64,000 nt of DNA from Hypomesus transpacificus. Lineage: Eukaryota > Chordata > Actinopteri > Osmeriformes > Osmeridae. This document shows positions 1 to 18,476 of this stretch, one piece after another (within the stretch, counting starts at the first letter, position 1; every line of letters begins with the position of its first letter). The notes below the pieces were generated by a model. That model was not told the origin of the DNA. It worked only from the letters and a program-made list of their open reading frames with translations, and did not search any database. The stretch is taken from positions 10,030,743 through 10,094,742 of the forward strand of contig NC_061070.1 in assembly GCF_021917145.1 (NCBI RefSeq), given 5' to 3'. The position numbers and the translations under genes are program-made.

Positions 1-3000
1 ACGCTAAACAAGCTGAAGAGGAGATCCCAGACCTGTCCTTAGACCGTTTTCACATGGATATGTCACCTATCTCGCCCTCTGGAGAACATCTGTCTACCCC
101 ACTGGATGTTGCTGACCAAAGGCGCTGGTATTCCCAAGAGGAGCCTGTCTTTGGCTCTCCTTGCCAGGGAAGCAGGCTCAGTCCACGCAGCCTATCTAGC
201 CCTCCTTTGGAAGTCCGCCAATTTAGCTCACCCCTTAGCCCCAAATGGAACTCCACTCTTCTGTCTCCTCCATCATGCAGCCCATCCTTCCGCCCCTCTA
301 GGTCCCGACAGACAGAGTTAAGGTTAGGAGGAGGAAGAGAGACACGCTTCAAAGCAGCGTCCTCCTTAGGTTACTCCAAAAGTTACATCCCCCCTGCTCT
401 TCACAACATGCCCCCTCATCAGGCTAACTACTGGGCGTGCGCCATCCCCACATCCATGCCCCCATCCCCAGACAGAGGCTCCCCAGCCTGGGACCCGGAC
501 AAGGAGTACCAGGCCCTCCTTGACTACACCTACCCCCTTCGGCCAGGAAGGGTGGTCAGTAGCTGGGAGACCTCTGAGCTAGAGGGTGTCTCTCTACTCC
601 AGAGAAACCCAGGCCTCCAAGACTCAGGAATAGAACTGGATGGACTCTGTAGCTCAACCAGCCTATCAGCTATAGACTTTCCTTTAAGTGGCGCCTTGGG
701 AGTAGGTACTGTGTGGGCCAGGGAGAAAGGAATGCTGGGCCCAGATCAGAGGTTGTCCGAGCCCCGTGGACTCTCGCACTCCAAATTCTCAAATGGCATT
801 CTGAGCAGTAGCCCCTACTCCTCTGCAGAAGGTTTATCTTTGGAGAGCCTCCACTGCAGTAAAGAAAGGACTGGGCTGAACCAAGCAGCTTGTAGCGGGG
901 GTGGCCAATATAGGCAAACAGGTGTCCTTTCCACTTCCAGCGGATTCATCCGATCAACCAGTGTCCTACCCCGTCTGAGTGGTCTCAAAGGTGAAGCATG
1001 GGATGAGGAGTTTTGGCCTCTGCCAGAGCGTCTGGAGGAGCTCCAGGTTCTTTCACGACAGGTCAGGGAGGTGACTGCACAGCTCAGCCAGCCTGTCACA
1101 GCCAGCTGGGAGTCCCTGGAGAGGGGGACGATGTCGCTTCACTCCTCCACAACGTTGCCTGACAAACAGGAGGATGAGGAACAGGATAAAAAAGAGGCCA
1201 GGGATAACAAAGACATAGATGGCTCTGAAGAACTTCGAAGGAAAGGTATGCCTCTTGAACATAAAATCTCTGATATTTAGTCTCTATTCAGTCCATATTT
1301 AAATGCATTGTTTCAGTTAAAACAACATAATACACACTGTTAGCTCTGTATGCTTTTTGTACTTAACGTTGGTTAAAACATGTTCTTATTTGACAGAGGT
1401 CCATGGGGATTCTCTGCAAGCTATCCAAGCCACTGCCTCCAGCTTAGACCATCCTGGCAAGGGAGTGAGGGCCAACTTGCGGGAGGTGGAGGCTGTGGTG
1501 GAGCAGCTCGTTGGACTGACCCTGCCTGAGATCCAGAGGAGTCAGAGGGAGAACCAGCAAGCCAATTCCCTCGTGAAGCACATCAAAGTGAGGCCATAAA
1601 GCGTCAGTTTTATACAGATAAAAAGTAGTTGACCCTGCTCGCCCCTTATATTTTACACAGATTCATTGTGAGTCAGTTATGAATATATTCATGAAGTAAG
1701 ATACATGTTTGTTTTACCCTCAAGACTTTCTGCACAAACCTGGAGGATCTCATCCAATGGTTGTATACGGTGGTGGAGAAAATGGAGGTTCTGGCTCCGC
1801 CCAGAGTTGACATTGACAGTGTCAAATCATCACTAGCTGAATATAAGGTCAGAAATGAATCTCAAGCCTTGTGATTAGACTAACTAACTAACAATGTTAC
1901 AACCTCTTCATGTTATGCATTTCCCCCCAATTTTCACCTTTCTACACTCAATGAATTTCCTTTGTTTGCCTTTTGTAGAGTTTTCAGAGAGATGTTAGTG
2001 CTCACCAGTCTTTGACCACCTCTGTGCTGCAGACTGGAGAACTTCTTCTCAACTGTATGACGTCCACCTCTCCAGGTTAGCTTTGCAACATCAAAGGCCT
2101 TGCCATGTACCGAAGACAGCACATTCATAACTCAGAATAGGGCCCACAAACACACATGCAACACAGGAGGTAAGCAAGGAACTAGAGGACTAACTGTATA
2201 TCTCAAGAACTTAAATATTACAGATGGTCAAAATGTAACCACAATGAATCAAGCAGCCAACCAGTTGATCCAATATTCTTGGAATTTTTAGGGAGTGGGA
2301 GGGTTACTCAGATGACAATGAACCACACAACAGTATTATTCTTGTTTCTATTCCCTTCTTCTCTTTACTTTCCTTCTCCTTTGCCAGTGGAAAACATGTC
2401 ACACTCAGACATCAGAAACTCTTGAAGGAGGCACCAAGTACTGATGGCTTCAAATTACAGTACATGTTTGATTAGGTATGAAAGGCTACATTGACCAAAG
2501 GCTAGCATGTCCTGTTAGCTTAGAGGGGCATGTGTATTTATTTTAGGTCTCGAGGACTGCTGGTTAGTTCAACAGCCAGCAACAATGTAATGTAGGTCTG
2601 AACTGGTTGGTCAGTGTAATTCTACACCCAGAATCCTCTCCTCTAACAGAAACAGGAAACTCTGTGTGACAGGAATGCTGCCATGCATGCATAACCAAGA
2701 ACTGAAAAGAGGTTCTGTCATTTATTCTCAAACTCAACTTGTCACATGCTGTAGGCAAACAAGAAGTAACTTAGAAGAACGGTTTATATCCAAACAAACC
2801 AAATACAATCTGTCTACAACTATGTTCCTGTTGTCGATTTATTGAACACAACTCTGCTTCTCTCTCTCCTGATATATCTCTGTCTGCTGTTTCTATCCCT
2901 CCTCTAGTTTTGAAAGACACCCTCACTCTTATTGAGAGGCAGTCACAGGCACTGGAGATGCACACCGAGCATCTCTTCTCCTCTATCCTCTCAGCTATGG

Positions 3001-3068
3001 ATAGCCTGACCCAGCCCAGCCAGCCTGTCCAGTCCAGCCAGCCTGGGGATCCACAGCCTAGAGGGTGA
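1..3068 (+). CDS. cep68: Centrosomal protein of 68 kDa (CEP68), 3' part of gene
   Basis: CEP68 is a centrosome-linker protein that helps hold the two centrioles together through interphase. The gene is cut by the left edge: the frame is open from base 3. Five exons are read: <1-1245, 1397-1587, 1725-1847, 1979-2075 and 2908-3068 (TGA 3066-3068). All boundaries are GT-AG and phases are consistent, giving 604 codons. The first exon encodes a long Ser/Pro-rich, low-complexity region. The later exons encode a helical, Leu-rich C-terminal part (EVEAVVEQLVGLTLPEIQ; LEDLIQWLYTVVEKMEVL), consistent with the spectrin-like C-terminus of CEP68. The tail ends in a short SQP-rich stretch. A possible poly(A) signal lies at 3220-3225. 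The assignment rests on this architecture and on adjacency to rab1a, as in human 2p14. The N-terminal residues and start codon are outside the window. Confidence 0.82.
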
Positions 3069-3219
3069 GAGGGGGCCAGGGATCTAGGGAGGTGGGATGT
3101 CTAGGGTTAAACTTTGTGTGAAAGTTTGAATGATTTGTACTGGTGATGTATGGCTGGAATGTATGTTATAAACACATCATGTTGTAAATGTGGGAATGGT
3201 CGTCATCATGGGTAGAAAG

Positions 3220-3225
3220 AATAAA
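3220..3225 (+). terminator. Candidate cep68 poly(A) signal AATAAA
   Basis: Canonical hexamer 152 bp after the cep68 stop codon on the same strand. It is a plausible cleavage signal, not proven. Confidence 0.4.
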
Positions 3226-5421
3226 GATCGTCCTTTCTCCCTTTCAGCAATGAAGCTTAATGGAAAGTCGATTTGTGGATCAAGTTTATCAAGAGAATTT
3301 CTTCAACTCTGTTTTTGGAAAACCACTGTTATAAAATGTCTAAGCTGTTGGATTGTTGTTATTGACAGACAAAATTACCACTTGATTGCTTTTTACATAT
3401 GTGCTTTATAAACCTAGCAGAAGCTAGTATTATGTTTGCCTTATGAAGTATGGTCAAGCATGTGATGTTTTCAATTGACCTACACAGAAAAGGGCCAGAT
3501 TCACTAATGTAATAAGAGCATAACGCATTGTGCTACAATTTTTTACACATATTTAAACTTTCGAACCCTTTTTGTATTACAGTCAATGTTCTTTCTACAT
3601 TTAAGTCGTATAGGCATTGTGCCTCTGAACTTGACCTGTTGACTATGTTCAAGATTTCTAATGTCTGGTTATTCTACACTTGAGTGCCTTCTGGACTTAC
3701 AGTCCAGATTTCACCTTTGCAGTGAATGTTCCTATTAAGTTTTACATTTACTTTATTCATCTAAAGTCACATCCAGTGATTGGACATAAAACTGTTCATA
3801 AATTACTAAAAGTCAACACGAGCAATACACACAACACAACATTTTTCATGTGTATGTTTCTGTGTCACTAGTCTTTTCACTAGAATGTTACTTAAGTTGC
3901 ACTAATTTGAAGGCAGCTTTATTGGGATCGGCAGCTGCCCATCAGAGACACAGTTCTGGACAGTTCTAAGAATAGTATGTGCTGAATGTGTGTTACACTT
4001 TTTAAATTATATTAAAATGTTTTGTTTGTCACACAAACATTGGTCAAGTTAAAAAAGCAAAACAGTTTGTTGCACTTGTACTCGTTTTAACATTCACACA
4101 ATAAATGTGAAAACTGTTTTAATTGTAAGACCATACTTACGAGCACAATACATTACAGAAATGTAGTATCAGTGTGTATCTTAAGTGAATGGCCTGAAGT
4201 TATTATTAAATCCATTGCTAATGACCAAAAACTGATTTTGTTTGTTATGTTTACCAGGAGATGATTTTTTATTATCTTTACTCTACCAAGCGAAAGTTAC
4301 CTCTGACCTGGTTTGGTCTGAATCAAAGACACTAGCTCTGGTCTGAATCGGTTTGTATATAAGAAGTGGAAATGAATACATTTGGAATTATGAAATGTAG
4401 TCCTCTGAATGAAATAAGTCATTTTAAAAACAATTTAGAAACAAAATCCTATTTACTTATTTAACTATACTGACTCATTGATATATTCATTTGTACATGT
4501 ATATATTTCAGGATTCTCATTTATTTTAGTATTATTTCATAGCCATATTTATTTCATAGGCCTACTTATTTAACATTGACTGAAATTACGTGAACACTGT
4601 GATATGCAGATTTTCTGTGTACAGAGAAGTCAACTCTTTTTCATTGTGGTGCTTGCCTTGGCCCATCTTCCGACAGAATATCATCTAACACACTGTCATG
4701 CAGGAGACTACACCCACGGGGTTTGATGTTGCACTTATGGTTACTGCTCTGTACATGCACTGTAATACATGCACATGTAACTGTGATTGAAACCTTCTTG
4801 TAAGGCTAGTTGAGGAACTGAAATCTTGTAATTGCAGTGCATTTTCTTTCACCATACATTTATCAGCTAGCAACTGTAATCAATAGGGTGTTTTTGCACT
4901 GCATTTAAGTGAGATGTTATTGTTGCCCTGTATTATTCTGTCTTGTTCAGCATGCCAGGTAGCTATGTGGCCAGTAAATACTGACCAGTCCTTGACACTG
5001 ACCCTTTCAGATTTCAAGTTACCAGATAGACCTACTATGAATAAGAATGTCACTGACAGCACCTAACCTTTAGCATATCAAGTTATGAGACAATGGACTA
5101 CAGTTAAATTAAAATATATGTAGTCATATCCATACCACAAGCATACCCTAGGACAGACAGTACTAGAGAAAAGGTTCTTGAGTTTTTTGTAAACTGAATC
5201 CAGTTGCCTTTATTATGAAAAAAGAACATAGTGTTTAATATGCAATTTTGTACTGAGATATTCCACAGGTATTGGCCAATTTGTAGACAGACCAAAGTCA
5301 CTGGTACAATAGATTTGCCATATAAATGCAGAATAAATTATTAAAACAAGTTTTCTACATGTTCCACCAAGAAACGCAGACCGATCGTTCCGTATCATAC
5401 AATCTGGTAGTACAATATTTC

Positions 5422-5427
5422 TTTATT
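5422..5427 (-). terminator. Candidate rab1a poly(A) signal
   Basis: AATAAA on the minus strand about 840 bp beyond the rab1a stop. A second one at 5209-5214 is an alternative. Confidence 0.35.
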
Positions 5428-6082
5428 TTTCCGTTTAAATGTTACATGTTGAGCAACAAAATTACAATTTTCTGCAGCCACAAATTTAATGTAGAAATAA
5501 AGTAAAGACTACCCGATAATGTACTGAGCACTAAAGATCTAGCAAATCAGATAATATATATATATACACACATAATGTATATGTACATATATATTCTTCC
5601 ACTAGATTCTTTTAAATGTAGGACAATGAGACACCGTTGTGCAGTTGGCTGACAAGTTGGCGAGAAATTAACACCTTTGAAAGGGACAGAGATCTACACA
5701 TGCCGGTACAAACAGCAGAATAATCAACGGGGGAGGAAAAAAGTTGGGAAAAAAAAACAGAGCTTAAAATGGGTAAATAAAAACAGAAAACAATAGCCTT
5801 TGAACACAGACCAACCCCACAGTGGAATGCAGTGAGATAGACACACAGTCACACACACACGCATTACTCTCATTAACCTGGACAGGGCGAAAGGGCATTT
5901 AACTTGAGCAGAGGATCCAGGTTAGGTTGGAAGGACCAGATGACTATTTCCATATCACCAACACTGTTCTACAACTCTTACCAGGAGGAGGAGGGAGAGA
6001 GAGACAGGAGGAGGGGATATTCAGTTATTTATATGAGGCTACAATACATACATTACAAATTCAGGCAACTTCAATTTTGTTT

Positions 6083-6091
<9 letters not shown>

Positions 6092-6116
<25 letters not shown>
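6092..6116. repeat. (CA)n microsatellite
   Basis: Pure CA dinucleotide run of about 12 units in the inferred rab1a 3' UTR. Confidence 0.9.
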
Positions 6117-6117
<1 letters not shown>

Positions 6118-6266
6118 TGCTCTCTGTATCAGACTCCCAACTCTTTCTCTCCAGAACTGCTAGGTTCACTGGGACAAGGTGGAGACCAGAGACTGGGGTT
6201 TGGGTGGAAGGGGACTGAGAGGCCAAAGAGGGGTGGGTGATGGGGGTACAGGAGGTGAGGTCTCTC

Positions 6267-12209
<5,943 letters not shown>

Positions 12210-12640
12210 CGTGGGCTCGTCAGAGTAAATCCCTTCTTTTAAAACGGCACTTCTTTTCTTCGTCAAGAATGTAAATATTTGGTTGAAGGGGAGAGAGCCG
12301 CCTGGGAAAGTAACGCTACCCCTAATTTCCAAAGACTGGCTAGTTTTCTGGAGAACCAAAATGGCTGCTACTAGCTAGCTACGTACACAACCAGGAAATA
12401 CCAACTGCTAAACAACGGTTCCAGACGGTAGCTTCTCGAGCTGAGGTTAACAATACGTCTTAATTTATCAGAAGCATAAATTTAAGAAGGATGCTAGCCA
12501 ACTACGTTTCTCAGGTCTCTTATTCCCAATTTTTTATAATGGTCTAGCCCCCGGCCCCTTCTGCAACCCAACTAGCAATACCAGTCACAGCAAGGAGGAG
12601 GGATTACGTCATTAGTGAAACGTGGCACAGTGTTGGCATG
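12210..12640 (-). promoter_or_regulatory. rab1a 5' UTR and promoter region
   Basis: Lies immediately upstream of the rab1a ATG on the minus strand. It is locally more GC-rich than its flanks. No TATA box is evident, consistent with a housekeeping promoter. The extent is inferred from position only. Confidence 0.4.
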
Positions 12641-13424
12641 GAAATCAGTCAATGAGTGATAGCAGCAAGGATATGCTTTATTTTACTGTTCAATGATTAG
12701 AGTATTCCAAAAATATTACTCAAAAGTACAGAACTCCAAATTGTCAATACAAATTCAGTTTTAAAAAAAAATCCTGAATGTGACCCAAAAGTCAGAACAT
12801 TCTTTAGACTGGCAACGCCAGACCAACTCTCAAATGCAGCAAGTAACCGTCAGCTCGCCGATTCGTCTGATTGCCAGGCTAGATTCTTCTCAATATAAGG
12901 AAAATTATCTAGTAAATGTGGGTGGCTTAAGACGGACAGGCTAGGAAATAACATTCTATAAGCTTGTCAGCACACTGCACATAGGAATGAGTTACAGTAG
13001 CCTACAAGTCGTCCATCTAGGCTACATCGAGATGCCTTCAACAAACATGTCCACATTTGATCCACATACTTTTCTAACTACAATTTCCATATCTACTTTT
13101 AGACACTAGTATATATGTATAAAGTAAATGTGATGCATCGAGGTGTCATTTAAGGTATCACTCAGGGCTCTCAAGTCTCCGCGCCGTTAGACTTGCGCAT
13201 TTCAACCATTTCTCACGCTCTCATGCAACACCCTGTATTTCTCACGCTGAGAATTAAGGGTGAACATGTCCCGCTACAGTTAATGGACGAAACGCAGGCA
13301 TATGGAGATACATTTTCTGCTGAGTTGAGAGCTGTCTCAACTCCCCCCCTCCCCCAGGGCTCCCCCCAGATTTTTGTACCCAAAACTTTATAATAGGTAG
13401 GCCTATGTTAATCTCAAGCCACAC
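12641..13424. other. Intergenic DNA between rab1a and the hAT element
   Basis: No gene is seen. The right end (13417-13424, AGCCACAC) is the left target-site duplication of the adjacent hAT element. Confidence 0.5.
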
Positions 13425-14723
13425 CAGTGGCGTAACTATAGGGAGTGCAAGGAGTGCAGCTGCACTAGGGCCCGTGGCGAAAGGGGGCCCGTCCTCGATC
13501 TCACCGTAAAAGTGAGACAACCTGACCGGGCAACTTCAGGCAATCTGACCGGGCCCCTTGCACCGCTGTGATACCACAAATTGAGGTTCACATATGATCC
13601 AGTCTTATCAATTCGCAAACATTTCTCAATTATGGTGTCAGTTATTCAGAATTATGAGCTATCACCTGCCCAATAAACATTTAAAAACAGTCAGTGTTAA
13701 CAACAGCAAATAATTAATTTTTCCTCATTTGCCTTTTGCTGAATTAAACAAATGTCGTTTTTATTAAGTAATATTGCCCTCGAAAAATAGCAAGGATGTC
13801 TGGGTAATATTGTTGTCAAAGATTCCCGCCCACCCACACACGATTGTTCCCATCCAGTTGTTGGAATACCACAGACAGTTGTTGTTGGGATACTACAGTT
13901 GTGTTGCATTAGCGTTTTTAAGCGAATTAGGCTACCCCATGCCATGCCCTTTAACATAAAAGTGGCTCCAGAAAGCGGCAGGAACGAAAAGAGCAAGATG
14001 TAAGGGTGGCAAAGCTGTCAAAACTATCCTCATTTGGATTGTGGCGAAGCGTGTTGAAGAGGACGCTACGTCTGACCCCCAGCCCGGCAACAGCAATGAG
14101 TGTGAAACTCAGCCACCAGGGTAGGCTAATAATTACATAACGTTTACTGTCTGGTGTATGCAGTTGACATGGCTATTAAACGTCATAAAAATGCACATAT
14201 AGGCCTAGGCTACCAGGCAGCGGCCAGGTTAGATATAGTAAACTATGTTCAGGATGTAGTCGGAAAATAGCTAAAGCTAGATAGACTAAATGTAAACTAG
14301 CATATCTAACGAACATAAAATCAAATATTCACCATCGAAGTGACAGTTTGTTTTTTAATAGTACCCAGATAGCACACATGACAGATCGAAACGTCATTCA
14401 TAACGTCGGATAAGCGTTGGTAAATGATCAGATTTTCTTCTCATCTCTGTGCTCTATTTCAAACGTCGCAGATATGTCGGCTCATGACTGACTGTTCCAT
14501 TATGCTCATTCCGTGTTGTAGCAAGCATAATCTAGAGCCAGAGACTCGCGAGTCAGAGCCGTTCACTTTTGAAAACAGTCATCTATCTTCACATAGAAGG
14601 AGCAGTCGTTACCCTTAATTGTACATCATGAGTAGCCTAAATTTCCTTGCGCATCGCTAAACTGAAAACTCAATAATTTCGCCGATCTGCACTCGGGCCC
14701 GCCAAGTCCTTGTTACGCCGCTG
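13425..14723 (+). mobile_element. hAT-type DNA transposon, degraded or non-autonomous
   Basis: A 1,299-bp insertion flanked by a perfect 8-bp duplication AGCCACAC (13417-13424 and 14724-14731), the hallmark of hAT integration. The termini are inverted: CAGTGGCGTAAC on the left and CAGCGGCGTAAC read inward from the right, 11 of 12 matching. Inside, a plus-strand frame at 13958-14120 begins KSGSRKRQERKEQ and ends at a GT donor; it resembles the basic N-terminus of a hAT transposase, but a stop lies just upstream and no catalytic domain is present. The element is therefore not autonomous. It sits in the inferred 3' UTR of the AGA-like gene, in the opposite orientation. Confidence 0.88.
14354..14359 (-). 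terminator. Possible transposon-derived poly(A) signal
   Basis: ATTAAA on the minus strand inside the hAT element, about 415 bp past the stop of the AGA-like gene. A canonical AATAAA is at 13760-13765. No AATAAA is visible in the 42 bp between the stop codon and the element's right target duplication. Confidence 0.3.
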
Positions 14724-14773
14724 AGCCACACTTTTGATAAACTTAAGAGCCCTGCATTTTTTTGTACTTCAAG

Positions 14774-17315
14774 TCATTCATTGTTGTTTGAAGGTGGAAG
14801 CTGAACTCGAATCTCTACAGAATCATTCTCCATGTCCCAGAAAACATAGGGGAACTCCAACGAGGAAGCAGCCCCCACTTCACCCTAAAATATAAAAGTA
14901 TTAATCAATGTAACTTCACCAGATAGATGGGGAAAGATGAAGGGTCAGTTATAATAGCAATAACTGATCATTGATTTGTTTCCAGTGATTCAACTATTAG
15001 AAATTCCTCACTGTAAAAGTTAGAGGCTCTTTATACCTTCATGTTCAGGGCAATCAGTCCAATCTCAAAACATTTTTCTGGAAATGTCCTTCTCCTGATG
15101 TCTTCCAGGACAGCACAGCAGGCCTCGTTGGGGGTGGATCCCTGTGAGGAAAATAGGGAGAACAAGGTCAGGAGTACTTATTGCTAAGTAACAAACATCT
15201 ACTTATTATGAGATTAGATTTTTTTATATGATGTGTGATTTTCTTTTTAAAGTCATGCCTACTCATGACATATATTAAGGCTGACATCTCACCTGTTTCA
15301 TCAGTTGAACAATTTGGAAACTTGGACAATAGCACATAATTCTGTCACCATCACCTGTGGCTGAGGAGAGAAGAAAACACAAACAAAATCAGGAAAAGAT
15401 TACATTAAAAGCTAAATGTAAACTCAGATTTCAACAGTGATATTGTTGTTGAATTACATTCAGTTGTAGGCCTACTGTATTTCAGAGAAAACCTTTATAA
15501 GAAATTGACTACACACCTGCAGCCGCCCCCACCTTCAAAAATAAAACAGAGTTGAGACAAGTAATGTCTGACAAATTACACCAGTTTTGTAAGTTAGTTT
15601 AATTTACTGTAACTTACTTACCATTCAGTATGAATATGTCATGGTGTGATTACACAGACAATTGGTTATAAATAAGATCAAAATGACTTTTTGTGTGTGT
15701 TGTTAAGAAGAAGTACCCTGGAGGTAATGTTTTGTATCCATAAAGTGGTTTAAGCATAGCTACACGTCAAGTAATTGAAGAATAGCTGACTTTTTGACAG
15801 TATCAGTGTTTGAACTTGCCATGTGTTCAGCATATAGACCAGAACCTGGGATGGGTGAGTCCCCAACCCGCCCTGGGGATTTGAAGGGAGCCCCTGAAGT
15901 GGAGACTCCTGAAAAACAGACCAGGGACCTAAATTAATTAAATTTAACAACTTGGGGCTCAAATATATAATGGATGAGTATTCCATCTTATAATTGTCTT
16001 CAAGGAACATCTTGTGAGTGGAAAAGTGAAGTAAAGAGATGCTTTAAACCCAACTGGTCCTTTACTTTATTTAGTATTAGAGGATGTGCGTGGTTATGTT
16101 TGGTAAATGATTTGAATTGGTTGTCCTCACCCACTGTTATATTTCCCATCTTGTCTAGAGCAATGAGGCCTGTTGAAAGCGTGAGATAGAGAAACTACAT
16201 CGGTTTCCGTTTCAGTTTGAGTAAAACTCTAGAGTTCAAAATGTTTGCATCTACACCAGCACACATTATGCAGCTCTTACCAAGTGTGTCATGTCCACTG
16301 GCTTTTTGTGTATTTTCAAGATATTCCTATATGGAGATCAAAAGCATTATTTTAATATGTGATGGTCCAGTACCTATATAGACAGTGTTTGTATGAAACA
16401 AGTGTTATTGATGGGTTGTCACCTGCAGATTAGTTACCTCATAAGCTTTGGTAGAATGTACACTCAGCATGCTTTCATTGGGTTCTATGCTAAAGCCCTG
16501 TTCCCTGGCAAAGATAGCTGCTCCATCCCCTACCAGTAAACTATGGGGGCTTCTATCCATGACCTTACGAGCCACCCGAATTGGAGTCCCTATCCTGCAA
16601 ACACATTTACAAAAACTGTACAGGCTCATATCACCAACATCATACTCATACAGATAACCCTCAAAAGGGTAAAATAATGTCCATCACATTTCAAACATAC
16701 ATATTGTCATTACATGTAGTCTGTCTTTTGCTTGTGTGTCCCTACAAAAGAAAAAGCACCAGCAAATGAACATTTCTTTATGACAAACTCGACTACACCG
16801 CTGAAAGCTGCTGTTAAATCCAGAGGTTTTCTCACCCTCTGAGAGCAGCCACTGCTCCAAATTTCCCAGCAGTGCCTTGCATTATTGCAGCATCACACTC
16901 CAGCAACCCTTCACTGTTTGGGAATCCTCCTCTTCCCACAATGTGGCGGCCTGTCTCTGGGTCATTTTCCATCTCTGGAAAACACACATGCCCACCCCAC
17001 CGGAATGGATGAACACATGCAAGTACATTGTTCGAGACACGTTGATATCATATTTGAACTACTTGGTAATAATAATAAAGATGCAAGACTCTAGTAAAAG
17101 TAAACTTGTTTCTCTTTTGAATCAGTAAGATAACCTTACACCTGCAGACCGAATGCAAACTGACCAACGGATGGATGGAACTTAATTTGTGTCATTTTAA
17201 GCCAACCTGCCATGGCTTCCTCCACAGCATCAGTAGCATGACATCCAGAAGTAATCAAGGACCGAAGTCTATCCACAGCAGGCTGAGAGAATGACCATGT
17301 CCCCACAGCTGCCAT
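14774..17315 (-). CDS. AGA-like N(4)-(beta-N-acetylglucosaminyl)-L-asparaginase paralogue
   Basis: A glycosylasparaginase-family Ntn-hydrolase. The family cleaves the GlcNAc-Asn bond after autoproteolysis exposes a Thr nucleophile. Ten coding exons: 17315-17207, 16974-16836, 16594-16438, 16326-16281, 16169-16131, 15908-15820, 15532-15517, 15360-15293, 15141-15037 and 14884-14774 (TGA), 292 aa. The processing site is visible as GHD|TLG, making Thr149 the predicted nucleophile. Other family blocks are [24 protein letters not shown] and VGAAAATGDGDR. Exon 6 has a GC donor and exon 7 is a 16-nt microexon, yet phase and homology fit exactly. No signal peptide follows the chosen Met. The frame stays open to the exon's 5' acceptor, so an upstream coding exon is possible but was not found. 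Human AGA is 346 aa with a signal peptide, so this is a paralogue or an N-terminally incomplete model. Confidence 0.85.
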
Positions 17316-18476
17316 GGTCCCTGAATTCTCAACAGCTCTAAATGACAATAGAAAACGTGTTTAAGTTGCCTATAATTCAATTCAGTCACAAAGAAGTAGC
17401 CTACGTTTTAACAACACATTTCCATTAGACCTTACATTATGAATTCGTTTTCGTTTCAATGTGTAGGTCACAAGGAAAGACACAATCTGGACTTAAGTAC
17501 AGGCAAGTGTCTGGCAGTCATTTATTGAAGAGAGCTATATGTCAATATACCAATAATATATATTAAATTAACAAAAAGTGTGGTTCGTGCTCCGTGTACC
17601 TAAGGGCCAGCGGTACGTTGTAAGACAAATAAACAAAATACGGGTTGTTGGTTTAACTGTGAATATGGCTCCAGAGAAACAAGTTTACGGAAGTTCTACA
17701 ATATTCCCACCCACAAAAAAAAATGTAACCTTTTCAAAATAAAAGCACGTTTGTCCGTGAAACAGTCTGTCCGTGAACAAGTTGAACATTTATTAAGCTA
17801 GTTTGCGTTGAAAAAGCACAGGTGCTGTACTATGTTTTAGTATTGTTGCTTTTGCTGGCTGATATAATTTGTGAAGGCATTTTACAAGTTACTTGAAGTT
17901 GTTTAATATAATGTGTGTGTGCTGGCGTTTTGAGGTGGGGTTCAGCAGGACTGGCAGTGTCACTGATTGGGCTCAACAAGACTGGCAGTGTTACAGGTGA
18001 AACACAATAGGGGAACAGGACTGTTACAGGTGGGGCTCAGCAGGACTGACCAGTGCTACAGTTGAAGCAGAACAACCCTGTCTTCTTTTTATGATCTTAC
18101 AGGGTAAGAGGTCTTAAGAAGTATGTGTAATCTGATTTTTAGGCAATTCACCCTTTATTATTGTTAAATAATGGCAATTTATGATATCACTTGACACTGA
18201 TCGAGTGGTATCTACATTTATAAAGCACCCACAGTATATAGCCCTCCATTTAAAGTATTTGTATCACGTACCATCCTGTGTGCATTTTGCAAAGCCACAT
18301 CACTAAATAAATCACACATACACTTGCATGTTAATCAATTCTAAGCTTCTTTAAAAATATATATATATATGAATATGAAATGTATCATCAATTAACTATT
18401 ACAATTATAACTTTGCTGAATGTACAATATTGCATGGATATCATGAATTGTAAAAATGTATCTTGTGATGAAGGAC
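17316..18476. other. Region between the AGA-like gene and ethe1
   Basis: Holds the promoter and probable 5' leader of the AGA-like gene. The acceptor before its first coding exon, ending in CATTTAG 22 nt upstream of the ATG, implies a non-coding or upstream exon here. A candidate minus-strand donor (AAT|GTAAGG) lies near 17435. The ethe1 3' UTR reaches in from the right, with minus-strand AATAAA at 18154-18159. No other gene is seen. Confidence 0.45.

Larger units (their letters stand above)
3069..6266. other. Convergent intergenic region with the 3' UTRs of cep68 and rab1a
   Basis: No coding exon is seen. The left part should hold the cep68 3' UTR, with AATAAA at 3220-3225. The right part should hold the rab1a 3' UTR on the minus strand; minus-strand AATAAA motifs sit at 5422-5427 and 5209-5214. 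A short TA-rich run lies near 5553-5590 and a CA microsatellite at 6092-6116. The open frames here are short and have no recognisable homology. Confidence 0.6.

Noticed and set aside
3190-3411. Plus-strand frame just after cep68
   Set aside because: The cep68 stop at 3066 is in the correct frame, and this segment has no acceptor with matching phase or homology. Likely 3' UTR.
13436-13618. Short minus-strand frame at the left end of the hAT element
   Set aside because: It runs through the terminal inverted repeat region and has no transposase motif.
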